Positions 1 through 6,259 of a stretch of 16,115 bases of DNA are shown piece after piece. The notes under the pieces are model-generated. The model did not search any database. It was not told the origin of the DNA and was given only the letters and a program-made list of their open reading frames with translations. The position numbers and the translations under genes are program-made. The stretch is from Planctomycetota bacterium (GTDB lineage: Bacteria; Planctomycetota; Planctomycetia; Planctomycetales; Planctomycetaceae). The DNA is taken from assembly GCA_023429275.1 (NCBI GenBank), contig JAEYWB010000753.1:1-16115 (forward strand), written 5' to 3'. Each line of letters begins with the position of its first letter. Position 1 is the stretch's first letter.

Positions 1-960
1 GTGTGGCTGGGCAAGAACCATCTGCACAAGATGAACAGCTGGGCGTCCGGGACGCCGACGACGGATGGCGAACGGGTCTATATCGCCTTCGCGGACGCCG
101 ATCATTACACGCTGAACGCCTACACCTTCGACGGCCAGCAGGTCTGGACGAAGGACCTCGGCACGTGCATCACCGAGCATGGCCACGGAGTGTCGCCCAT
201 CCTGTTTGGCGATCTCGTCATCGTGTGCAACGACCAGGGCCGGAAGGAAGGCCCTCCGCCGAGCGCCATCTATGCGCTCAATCGCAAGACCGGCGAAATC
301 GTCTGGACGATCGAGCGCAAGTCGCGTGAGTCGTCCTACGCGACCCCTGTCATTATTACTCCGCCCGGCAAAGCGCCGCAGCTCGTCGTGATGAGCGGCG
401 CCCACGGCATGAGCGGACTCGATCCGCTCACCGGCGCGGAGTTGTGGACCAGCGGCGAAGTCCCGATGCGAACTGTCGGTTCGCCCGCCTATGGCGACGG
501 CATGCTGGTCGCCACCTGCGGTCAGGGCGGACGTGGAGAAGTCATGATCTGCGTGGCTCCGAACGTCGAAGGCGAGGCCGGCATGAGTCCTCTCAAATAC
601 GTCCGGCCGAAGACACAGGGAGTGCCGTACGTGCCGACCCCGATCATCCGCGACGGCCGCATCTACCTGTGGAATGACGACGGGACTTTCTTCCTCGCTA
701 ACCTGGCGGACGGCAAGAACATCACGCGAACCCGGATCGGCGGCCAGTTCTTTGCTTCGCCCGTGATGCTGGAGGGGCGGCTGTTCAACGTCTCGCATGA
801 GGGGGAAGTGGTGGTCCTGAGTTTTTCGGGAGACGAAGTGAAGATTGAAGGCCGCAGTCCCCTTGGCGATTCTGCCTATGCGTCGCCGGCGGTTGCCAAT
901 GGCGGCATCTACTTCCGCGGGTTCAAGAAGCTGGCGTTTCTGAAGGCCCGCGGGCAGTAA
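1..960 (+). CDS. PQQ-like (BamB-type) beta-propeller protein, 5'-truncated by the window
   Basis: The 319 visible residues are the C-terminal part of a PQQ-binding-like beta-propeller protein; the reading frame is open at the left edge, so the GTG at base 1 is probably an internal valine and the true start lies outside. Blade-type repeats are visible: a Gly/Val-rich strand pair followed by a loop and a Trp-containing strand, as in DGQQVWTKDL (about 44-53), TGEIVWTIER (about 97-106) and TGAELWTSGE (about 143-152), each preceded by a YAL/LDP-type strand. This pattern is typical of the outer-membrane-biogenesis BamB/PQQ family, which planctomycetes carry in many copies, usually exported. No catalytic residues of a quinoprotein dehydrogenase can be recognised, so a binding or scaffold role is more likely than an enzyme. 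The gene stops with TAA. Its neighbour 1097-1540 is on the same strand after a 136-bp gap without a clear terminator. Confidence 0.85.
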   Translation: MWLGKNHLHKMNSWASGTPTTDGERVYIAFADADHYTLNAYTFDGQQVWTKDLGTCITEHGHGVSPILFGDLVIVCNDQGRKEGPPPSAIYALNRKTGEIVWTIERKSRESSYATPVIITPPGKAPQLVVMSGAHGMSGLDPLTGAELWTSGEVPMRTVGSPAYGDGMLVATCGQGGRGEVMICVAPNVEGEAGMSPLKYVRPKTQGVPYVPTPIIRDGRIYLWNDDGTFFLANLADGKNITRTRIGGQFFASPVMLEGRLFNVSHEGEVVVLSFSGDEVKIEGRSPLGDSAYASPAVANGGIYFRGFKKLAFLKARGQ

Positions 961-1096
961 TTGCCGTTTTCGGCGGGATCCGCCAGTCGGCTGGGCCTGT
1001 CGCGCCGCCGGATGCAATCAGGCCGGTTGTGCGGACCGTGGCGCGCACTTCGTCCGGCTTCAAACGGCTCTTCCGGGGACGCCGATAGTTCCCGGT

Positions 1097-1540
1097 ATGA
1101 CGGATCAGAACAGCGAATGGCTGACGGAACAGCCCGCCGCCACTCTTCTCCTGGCGGCGTACGTCGAGCGTGAGGCCCAGCTCCCGAAACGCCCTGCACG
1201 CACCGCAGCGGCGACGGCAACTGCAGCAGGGGCCGTTGTGGAGGCCAGCCCTGTCGAGCCGACTCCGCCGGCCGCTGGAACGGAACCGGCCGCTGCTGAC
1301 GAGAATGCTGCCGACGAAGCCGAAAACGCCGACGCCTGGTGTGCGCGGGTGACGGCTCTCGAGGGCGTCGAGGCTGAGCAGCTCTCACAGCTGCATGGCG
1401 GACTGATTGCACGGGGCTATCTCAAGTACGAACTCTTCGGCCGTCAGCTGGGAATGCGCTACCGCCTGACGCCCGATGGCCGCCGGGCCGCAGAAACGAC
1501 TCCAACGGCAGCTCCTCAGTCTGCCGAAGTCGCGGCTTGA
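1097..1540 (+). CDS. Hypothetical protein with Ala/Pro-rich linker and small helical C-terminal domain
   Basis: This 147-aa protein has three visible parts. Residues 1-30 are polar and helical; 31-75 are a low-complexity Ala/Pro/Glu linker; 78-132 form a compact domain with a helix (EAEQLSQLHGGLIARGYLKY), a central RQLGMRY strand and a LTPDGRRAA end. That last part looks like the recognition helix and wing of a small winged-helix fold, in which a LTPDGRR segment is common in MarR/PadR-type proteins, but this is a fold guess only. I do not recognise the family. There is no signal peptide or membrane segment, so it is probably cytoplasmic. The ATG at 1097 is the only sensible start, and no strong ribosome-binding site precedes it. 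The high third-position GC matches its neighbours. It stands alone between the propeller gene and the phosphatase. Confidence 0.6.
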   Translation: MTDQNSEWLTEQPAATLLLAAYVEREAQLPKRPARTAAATATAAGAVVEASPVEPTPPAAGTEPAAADENAADEAENADAWCARVTALEGVEAEQLSQLHGGLIARGYLKYELFGRQLGMRYRLTPDGRRAAETTPTAAPQSAEVAA

Positions 1541-1767
1541 AGATGCTGATTGCCATCCAGATTGGGCCGCTGCTTGTCGACCCGTGAAGGCTGTGAAGCT
1601 GGACCGGTTCCTCCGGTTCTCGGGGATCACGGACGCGGGCCGAAGCGATGACGCTCGACGGCATCGCCGAGCACTGATTCAGGCAACTTTCGCCGGAGTC
1701 GATTCGATTCCTTGCGTGAAGCAGAGAGACACTGCGCGCACTTGCGGCTTCCCCGAACAGGTGACTG

Positions 1768-2490
1768 ATGGCTTACGTTTCGACCCGCCCCGCACCGAAA
1801 GTTCGCAGCTGGAAGCCCCGCATGCTCAAGGGGGGCTCGCTCGAAATCATCGCCAGCGAGTTGCCGGCGAACCGCGTCTGCGGGGACATCTCGGATGTCT
1901 TCCAGGCCAACGAGCACTCGATGCTGATCGCCATGGGGGACGCCTCGGGGCACGGCGTCGCCGCGGGGATGCTGATTGTCGACGTCCGCCGGCTGCTGGC
2001 CATGATGGCCAGCTCCGGCTACTCGCCCGGCGACATGATGGGCAAGGTGAACCAGCACGTGATGAAGAGGTTTCCCAGCTCGCGGTTCGTCACGCTGAGC
2101 CTCGTCGAAGTCGACCTCGCCAGCGGCCGGATGAACTTCGCCTCGGCCGGCCAGCCGTTCTATCGCCTGAATGCCGCCGGGGAGACGATCATCTGCGACA
2201 GCGACAACGCGCCGATCGGAATCATCGAGGATGAAGTCTTCCCGACGCTTCCGCTCGAACCGCTCGCGGCCGGAGACTCGCTGATCCTGATTTCCGACGG
2301 ATTCCGTGAAGCGCTCAACAACGAAGACTTGATGTACGGCGAGCCGCGGATGTTCGAGCAGTTCGCCGCGGGGCGGGCCGAGCCTTCAAGCCAGTTCATC
2401 GACCGGTTGTACGCCGACGTGGACCAGTACAAGAACGGCAACATCGAGCATGACGATATGACCGTGGTGCTGGTCAGGACTCAGAGCTGA
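1768..2490 (+). CDS. Stand-alone SpoIIE/RsbU-type PP2C serine/threonine phosphatase
   Basis: The 240-aa protein is a PPM/SpoIIE-type phosphatase domain with almost nothing added. The metal-binding motifs are in order: CGDISDV at 38-44, GDASGHG at 57-63 (the first Asp cluster), an SAGQPF strand near the middle, ISDGFREA with Asp177, and the C-terminal DDMTVVLV with Asp229/Asp230. Family knowledge: such enzymes dephosphorylate an anti-anti-sigma (STAS) protein or a related phosphoserine protein, using Mn2+/Mg2+, in partner-switching control of sigma factors. Unlike most bacterial members it lacks an N-terminal GAF, PAS, HAMP or response-regulator domain, and no STAS or HATPase-type anti-sigma gene lies next to it, so its partner must be elsewhere. 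ATG at 1768 is preceded by AGGTGA. The stop overlaps the end of the convergent gene 2481-3035 by 10 bp. Confidence 0.88.
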   Translation: MAYVSTRPAPKVRSWKPRMLKGGSLEIIASELPANRVCGDISDVFQANEHSMLIAMGDASGHGVAAGMLIVDVRRLLAMMASSGYSPGDMMGKVNQHVMKRFPSSRFVTLSLVEVDLASGRMNFASAGQPFYRLNAAGETIICDSDNAPIGIIEDEVFPTLPLEPLAAGDSLILISDGFREALNNEDLMYGEPRMFEQFAAGRAEPSSQFIDRLYADVDQYKNGNIEHDDMTVVLVRTQS

Positions 2491-3035
2491 TTCGTCGATT
2501 TCGACCACTCTGGCCAGGTTGTCTCAGGAAGCGGCCCCGTCCATTGCTCGGCGCCCTCAGGAACTGCAGTCGGCGTCAGGACGAGCCACGGACTCGACTC
2601 GCAATCCGCCATGAAGAATTGCGGGCCGCAGATTCGAACGATGTTGCGCAGGAGTGCGATCAGCAGATCGACATCTCCGCGAACTGAGAGATAAGTCAGT
2701 CGATCGTCCGAGGTTCTCCCGCCGCTCACGAGGATCGACGTCTCGGAGCAGTGACCGATTCTGGTCCCGCTCACTGCGGTGATTGGATCCGAGGCCTCAA
2801 ACGTTTTCGTTCTTTCCGAGTCAACCGAGATCTGGAACGGCTCGTAGTTCTTCCCTGCGTAGGGAGCCTCCCTATGGACGCGATTGAGGTGCCCCGGAAA
2901 TACGACGGCGGATTTCAGCTCTTCGAAGGTCGGAGTTCGGCCGCTTTGATCGAGATCCCCGACCGTCAGGCCACAACTGCGCGACCATTCGAGGGCTCGG
3001 GATTCGAGCGGGCAGACGATATAGGAGATGCTCAT
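2481..3035 (-). CDS. Hypothetical protein, unrecognised family (~184 aa)
   Basis: I do not recognise this protein. From the ATG at 3035 it has 184 residues; an in-frame GTG at 3053 would add six. The ATG is favoured because it begins with the hydrophobic strand MSISYIVCPL and a purine-rich GAGCGGG lies eight bases upstream. The sequence is mixed alpha/beta with several Trp and Cys residues, a LSVRGDVDLLIALLRNIVRI helix (about 120-139), and a Trp-rich C-terminal tail (ETTWPEWSKS). No signal peptide or transmembrane segment is visible. The size, isolation and soluble alpha/beta look resemble bacterial immunity or SMI1-type proteins, but no toxin gene is nearby and this remains a guess. Base composition looks less GC-rich than its neighbours. 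Its TGA lies inside the end of the convergent phosphatase gene. Confidence 0.6.
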   Translation of the reverse strand: MSISYIVCPLESRALEWSRSCGLTVGDLDQSGRTPTFEELKSAVVFPGHLNRVHREAPYAGKNYEPFQISVDSERTKTFEASDPITAVSGTRIGHCSETSILVSGGRTSDDRLTYLSVRGDVDLLIALLRNIVRICGPQFFMADCESSPWLVLTPTAVPEGAEQWTGPLPETTWPEWSKSTNQL

Positions 3036-3136
3036 CGATTCGCCCGCTCGCACGAGGACGCGAAACCGATTTTAGTCTAGTCGATGCCAATGGAAGCGCC
3101 GCATCGGGCCAGAGAGATCAGGTTCCGCATGCACTC

Positions 3137-3168
3137 AAAGAAAACGGCCTCTGGATTTCCAGAGGCCG
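3137..3168 (-). terminator. Strong intrinsic terminator after the atpD fragment
   Basis: A perfect 10-bp stem (CGGCCTCTGG, 3145-3154, with its complement 3159-3168) closes a 4-base loop; on the minus strand it is followed at once by TTTTCTTT (3144 down to 3137). It lies 28 bases beyond the stop codon of the AtpD remnant, in the place expected for the end of an ATP synthase operon, which suggests that the remnant arrived together with its native terminator. Confidence 0.88.
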
Positions 3169-3195
3169 CGTGACTTTGGATTCGCCAGCGTGATC

Positions 3196-3408
3196 TCAGT
3201 TCGCCGCGGCCATCTTTTTGGCCTGTTCTTCGGCCTCTTCGATGGCCCCAACGTACATGAAGGCCGATTCCGGCAGATGGTCCCACTTGCCGTCGCAGAG
3301 TTCTTCGAAGCTGCGGATGGTGTCGGCGATCTTCGTGAACTTGCCCGACTTGCCCGTGAAGGCTTCGGCCACAAAGAACGGCTGCGACAGGAACCGCTGC
3401 TCAAGCAC
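3196..3408 (-). pseudogene. atpD: C-terminal fragment of F-type ATP synthase beta subunit
   Basis: The last ~68 codons match the C-terminus of the F1 beta subunit: [16 protein letters not shown], then [37 protein letters not shown] and a short MAAAN tail. A full beta subunit has about 470 residues, so the nucleotide-binding domain with its P-loop and catalytic Glu, and the rest of the protein, are missing. The homology starts abruptly at about base 3405; the preceding frame is open but does not read ARARKI or anything else of AtpD. A GTG at 3408 could in theory start a 70-residue peptide, but no ribosome-binding site is apparent. No other atp gene is in the window. The fragment is best read as a relic of a partial duplication, carrying its terminator at 3137-3168, rather than a working gene. 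Confidence 0.85.
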
Positions 3409-3462
3409 CTCAAGTCGCGGTTCGGGCCGATTTACGGAGTGTAGCCATTCGCTCCGCGAGGC

Positions 3463-3492
3463 AGGCGAACGGAGAGCAGGCGAATGGAGAGC
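3463..3492. repeat. 15-bp tandem repeat, two units
   Basis: AGGCGAACGGAGAGC (3463-3477) is followed directly by AGGCGAATGGAGAGC (3478-3492), differing at one base. The pair sits between the atpD fragment and the hairpin at 3489-3540, outside any gene. Confidence 0.85.
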
Positions 3493-3540
3493 GGCGTTCG
3501 CCGTCCTGAGACCAGGATCTCAGCGAGGACGTCGCCGCTC
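3489..3540 (-). terminator. Long imperfect hairpin downstream of the TelA-like gene
   Basis: Three stacked helices can be formed: GAGCGGCG (3489-3496) with CGCCGCTC (3533-3540), CGTC (3502-3505) with GACG (3528-3531), and CTGAGA (3506-3511) with TCTCAG (3518-3523), around a 6-base apical loop. A 5-base bulge faces a single T, and a 4-base bulge separates the inner stems. It starts 22 bases after the TelA-like stop codon (minus strand). It has no U-tract, so termination may be factor-assisted, or it may protect the mRNA 3' end. Confidence 0.5.
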
Positions 3541-3561
3541 ACCCGTCGATGAATCGAAGAG

Positions 3562-4782
3562 TTACGCCTTTCCGTCGCGAGCGAACCGCGCCAGCGTCTC
3601 CTGAAACCGCTTCTTGCCCTCCTCGACGACGCGGCGGATCTCCTTGGCGTTCTGTTCGCTCTCCTTGCGGAGCTGAGCGATCGTCTCGAGCGACTCCACC
3701 TGGAACGTGCTGATCGCGTCGACGAGCTTCTGCACGGACTCCGGCTTGATCGTCGAGCCGTAGCCCGCCTTGAGTGCGGCCCGCTCGAGCTCCTGGCCGA
3801 CGTCGGCGATGTCTTCGAGCCCCTTGTTGGCGCCGGTTTTCATCGCCTCGGTCGCCTGCGTTACTTCGTGGAGGCCGTGCTGCGAGGTGTAGACGGTTCC
3901 GAGGATCGTGAAGACATGCTCGTTCGTCGTGAAGAACGTCACCGCCCGGCGGAAAACCCTGTCCTTCACATCATGCGTCTGCTTGAGTTTCGTAATGAGC
4001 GTCTCACCGACGTCGTAGCCGATTCGCAGGTTTTCGGAGATGTCCTTGAGGAGCTGGAAATTCCGGTCCTCCTTCTCATACCCGTGCCGGGCCTCGTCGC
4101 GGGCGAGTTCCAGCTTCGATTTGTCGGTGGTGCCCGCCGCGCTGCCGCCGTCGACCGTCTTCTGCGCTTCCATCAGCTTCTGCCGCGCGGCGTCGAGGAT
4201 CGGGATTTCCTTGTCCACAAGCTCACCCGCGAGGACCTCGGCCTGCTTGAGGGCGAAGCGGAAGTCGATGTAGGCATCCATGATCGCCGACTCGCGCCGG
4301 AGTTGTTCCTTCGTGTCCTTCGAGACGTCGCGGTACGAATCGATGATCTTCTCGAACCGGGCCGACGGGCTTCCCCGGTGGATACGCATCCACAGGTTCT
4401 GCACCTTCTCCCCGAGGCCGATCTTCCCGTCATCGAGCTGAGCGATGAGGGTCTTCGAGTCCTCGCGGATCGAGTCGAACATCTGCGTGATTTCAAGATA
4501 CCGGTTCCCGATCGTGATGTTCTCGACGTTGTCCCGCACAAGGGCGTTGAACGTGCTCATGTGCTTGATGACGTCGGCGATGGCGAGGACTCGGGCCTCG
4601 TCGAGCGACTTCACCTGGTCGAGCAGGGAGATCAGCTCCTGCGGCACTTCGTCGCGGCGGCTGATTCCCAGAGACTTGACGGTCGCGAGGGCCCGGTCGA
4701 GATACTTCCGGATCCCGGTGGTCGATTCGCCTCCGTCGGTCGCGGGGAGAGCAGTCGCGGCGGGAACGGGAGTCGTGGCCAT
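3562..4782 (-). CDS. Coiled-coil protein resembling the TelA (toxic anion resistance) family
   Basis: This 406-aa protein is soluble, almost entirely helical and highly charged, with no signal peptide or membrane segment. A short flexible N-terminus (MATTPVPAATALPATDGG) is followed by long helices rich in E, K, R and L. The order resembles TelA-family proteins: a segment around a long amphipathic helix (SARFEKIIDSYRDVSKDTKE, about 141-160), a helix ending in IPILDAARQK, a central ENLRIGYDVGETLITKLKQT stretch, a quieter helix where TelA has its QKALEMQ region, and a C-terminal helix with RRVVEEGKKRFQETL, like the conserved EEGRKKR end of TelA. TelA proteins are about 360-400 aa and often travel with TerD-type stress genes, but none is here. 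The similarity is by architecture and short motifs only, so it could be another coiled-coil family. The start is well supported by GAGGTG four bases before ATG at 4782. Confidence 0.75.
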   Translation of the reverse strand: MATTPVPAATALPATDGGESTTGIRKYLDRALATVKSLGISRRDEVPQELISLLDQVKSLDEARVLAIADVIKHMSTFNALVRDNVENITIGNRYLEITQMFDSIREDSKTLIAQLDDGKIGLGEKVQNLWMRIHRGSPSARFEKIIDSYRDVSKDTKEQLRRESAIMDAYIDFRFALKQAEVLAGELVDKEIPILDAARQKLMEAQKTVDGGSAAGTTDKSKLELARDEARHGYEKEDRNFQLLKDISENLRIGYDVGETLITKLKQTHDVKDRVFRRAVTFFTTNEHVFTILGTVYTSQHGLHEVTQATEAMKTGANKGLEDIADVGQELERAALKAGYGSTIKPESVQKLVDAISTFQVESLETIAQLRKESEQNAKEIRRVVEEGKKRFQETLARFARDGKA

Positions 4783-5425
4783 GGTGCACCTCGTGTTTGA
4801 GCGCGGAGCGGAACGCGCCGCATTATCGAGCGAGCCCCACTACGGATTCAACCGGCCCTGCTGTTTCATCAAGCGGCGGCCCCGCCGAAAGAAATACCCG
4901 GCGTCAGGAACAGGGTGAGGCGGGCCAGCTCTGCACCCCGTTCGACCGACGCCGGGCAGTTGCGATTATCGGGTGGACAGGGGCGAATGCAACGACGACA
5001 GCAGAAACGCTGCGGTGCGACTGGCTCCCCGGGGTTCACTCCACATGAGGAGCGGGAGGCGGCGTGGCGTCTCGTCGATGAGCAGGGTCACCGGACGATA
5101 GGTCAACTCCCACGGCAGATCGCGACGTGTGGAACGCGAGCGGCAGGCCGTCGCGTCCCCTTGATCGCACGAAAAACGGGAGCGGAGGAGAGCGGGTCGA
5201 CAACGAAGGGGAGAAAGCCCGTCCGCAGAATGGGGCGGACGACCTTCGGCATCGCTGACTCCAGCGAATATTCGAATGGTCTTTCGTCGATCGAATCAGC
5301 GAGGACGGGATCAGGTCCGGCCTGCGATGCAGAATGTGGACGCTGTAAGATAAGGGGGCAAGAGGCCCGTAGCGTCCGGAATCCATCATTCCGGACGCCC
5401 TCCGTGCTGCAGTGATCACCGACGA
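4783..5425. other. Gene-poor 640-bp stretch
   Basis: No coding region can be supported here. Open frames exist on both strands (for example 4915-5415 plus and 5036-5419 minus), but their translations are Arg/Ser/Gly-rich, without recognisable motifs, and they contradict one another. On the minus strand a protein-like stretch from ATG 5252 (MPKVVRPILRTGFLPFVVDP) runs to a stop at 5103, and a second protein-like stretch in another frame (LTYRPVTLLIDETPRRLPLL, about 5050-5110) follows; together they could be a decayed, frameshifted gene, but I cannot name it. The right end carries the hairpin at 5372-5398. The promoter of the TelA-like gene should lie near 4783-4850, but no clear -35/-10 pair was found. 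Confidence 0.5.
5372..5398 (-). terminator. Perfect 11-bp hairpin downstream of rsfS
   Basis: GCGTCCGGAAT (5372-5382) and ATTCCGGACGC (5388-5398) pair perfectly around a 5-base loop. It lies 27 bases past the rsfS stop on the minus strand, the position of a terminator, but no run of T follows, so it may be a factor-assisted terminator or an mRNA-stabilising hairpin. Confidence 0.45.
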
Positions 5426-5848
5426 TCAGGAAGCGACCGCTTCCGTGTGCGCGAGGGATAAGTCCTTCCAGGAGATCTGCGGAGCGTCGCCCCACAGGCG
5501 TTCGAGGTCGTACTGACGGCGCTCTTCGGGCGTGAAGACGTGGAGAACGACGTCTCCGTAGTCCTGCACGATCCAGCTTCCGGGCTCCAGCCCTTCGATC
5601 CCCGTCCGGCGGGCGCCCTGTTCTTTCAGGACCCGGTCCACTTCTTCCGCCATGGCTCGCGTCTGGCGGGTGTTGGTGCCGGTGGAGATCACGAAGAAAT
5701 CGAAGAGAGGGGTGATCGAGCGAAGGTCGAGAACGATCGTCTCTTTCCCACGCATCGCGTCACATGTCTGAGCGGCGCGAACGGCGTTTTCGATGCCGGA
5801 CGCGTTCAAGGGACGGGAAACGCCGCTGACGGCACGATCCGAGGTCAC
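5426..5848 (-). CDS. rsfS: Ribosome silencing factor RsfS
   Basis: The 140-aa product is RsfS (DUF143/Iojap family), which binds protein uL14 on the large ribosomal subunit and blocks subunit joining when nutrients are short. Family hallmarks are present: KETIVLDLRSITPLFDFFVI followed by STGTNTRQTRAMAEEV, then GIEGLEPGSWIVQDYGDVVLHVF and the C-terminal RRQYDLERLWGDAP. Its length is normal for the family. The start is uncertain: GTG at 5848 has no ribosome-binding site, and the best purine run (GAGGAG, near 5870) lies 21 bases upstream, with only the non-standard codon ATC at usual distance. Homologues usually begin close to SRPLNAS, so 5848 is a reasonable choice. In many bacteria rsfS sits with nadD; here it follows a dus gene and a doubtful ORF on the same strand. 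A hairpin follows its stop. Confidence 0.93.
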   Translation of the reverse strand: MTSDRAVSGVSRPLNASGIENAVRAAQTCDAMRGKETIVLDLRSITPLFDFFVISTGTNTRQTRAMAEEVDRVLKEQGARRTGIEGLEPGSWIVQDYGDVVLHVFTPEERRQYDLERLWGDAPQISWKDLSLAHTEAVAS

Positions 5849-5896
5849 TTTTGCGATGATTGGATGAATCTCCTCGCTGGGCCGAACCTGTCCAAA

Positions 5897-6172
5897 TCAG
5901 ACGAGTCGGCTGACCGGGACGCTCGCGAGCGACACGTGCCGCTCGCAAGGGAATCGTACGCCGCCCGTCTCCTCGACAAAGGGCGAAAGCGACCGACTCC
6001 CTGCGCGATCTGGGGAATTCCGAAGTCGACCGGCGGACCGCTCCGCCCGGTCAGACGGAATATCCTGCAGAGTCTCGCGAATCCTCCCGATCTTCGAGAC
6101 AGGAATCAAGACGAGGCGGTTCGCCTCCCTTGGAATTTCCTTGACCGGGATCGACCCGCGGAACTCGGCCAC
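5897..6172 (-). CDS. Possible small hypothetical protein between dus and rsfS
   Basis: An open frame of 91 codons starts with GTG at 6172 and ends 48 bases before rsfS. The first half reads like real protein (VAEFRGSIPVKEIPREANRL, then VLIPVSKIGRIRETLQD) and uses mostly G/C-ending codons, while the second half becomes Arg/Ser-rich and less protein-like. No family is recognised, there is no membrane segment or signal peptide, and the ribosome-binding site is weak. The open frame runs upstream toward the end of dus without another good start. It may be a real small gene, a decayed one, or chance; I rate it below even odds. Confidence 0.3.
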   Translation of the reverse strand: MAEFRGSIPVKEIPREANRLVLIPVSKIGRIRETLQDIPSDRAERSAGRLRNSPDRAGSRSLSPFVEETGGVRFPCERHVSLASVPVSRLV

Positions 6173-6259
6173 GAGTCCGTCTCGGTCGCGAGCCGCGTCG
6201 TTCGCCCGATGCGAACGGGTCCCTGGTCTGTGGTGCGGCCAGCCGCGCGACGATCTGCC

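Noticed and set aside
3868..4800. 310-codon open frame on the plus strand
   Set aside because: It is antisense to the TelA-like gene, which has a good ribosome-binding site and protein-like composition.
5920..5931. CGCTCGCGAGCG palindrome as an operator
   Set aside because: A 12-bp GC-only palindrome is not surprising in this composition and has no second copy or promoter next to it.
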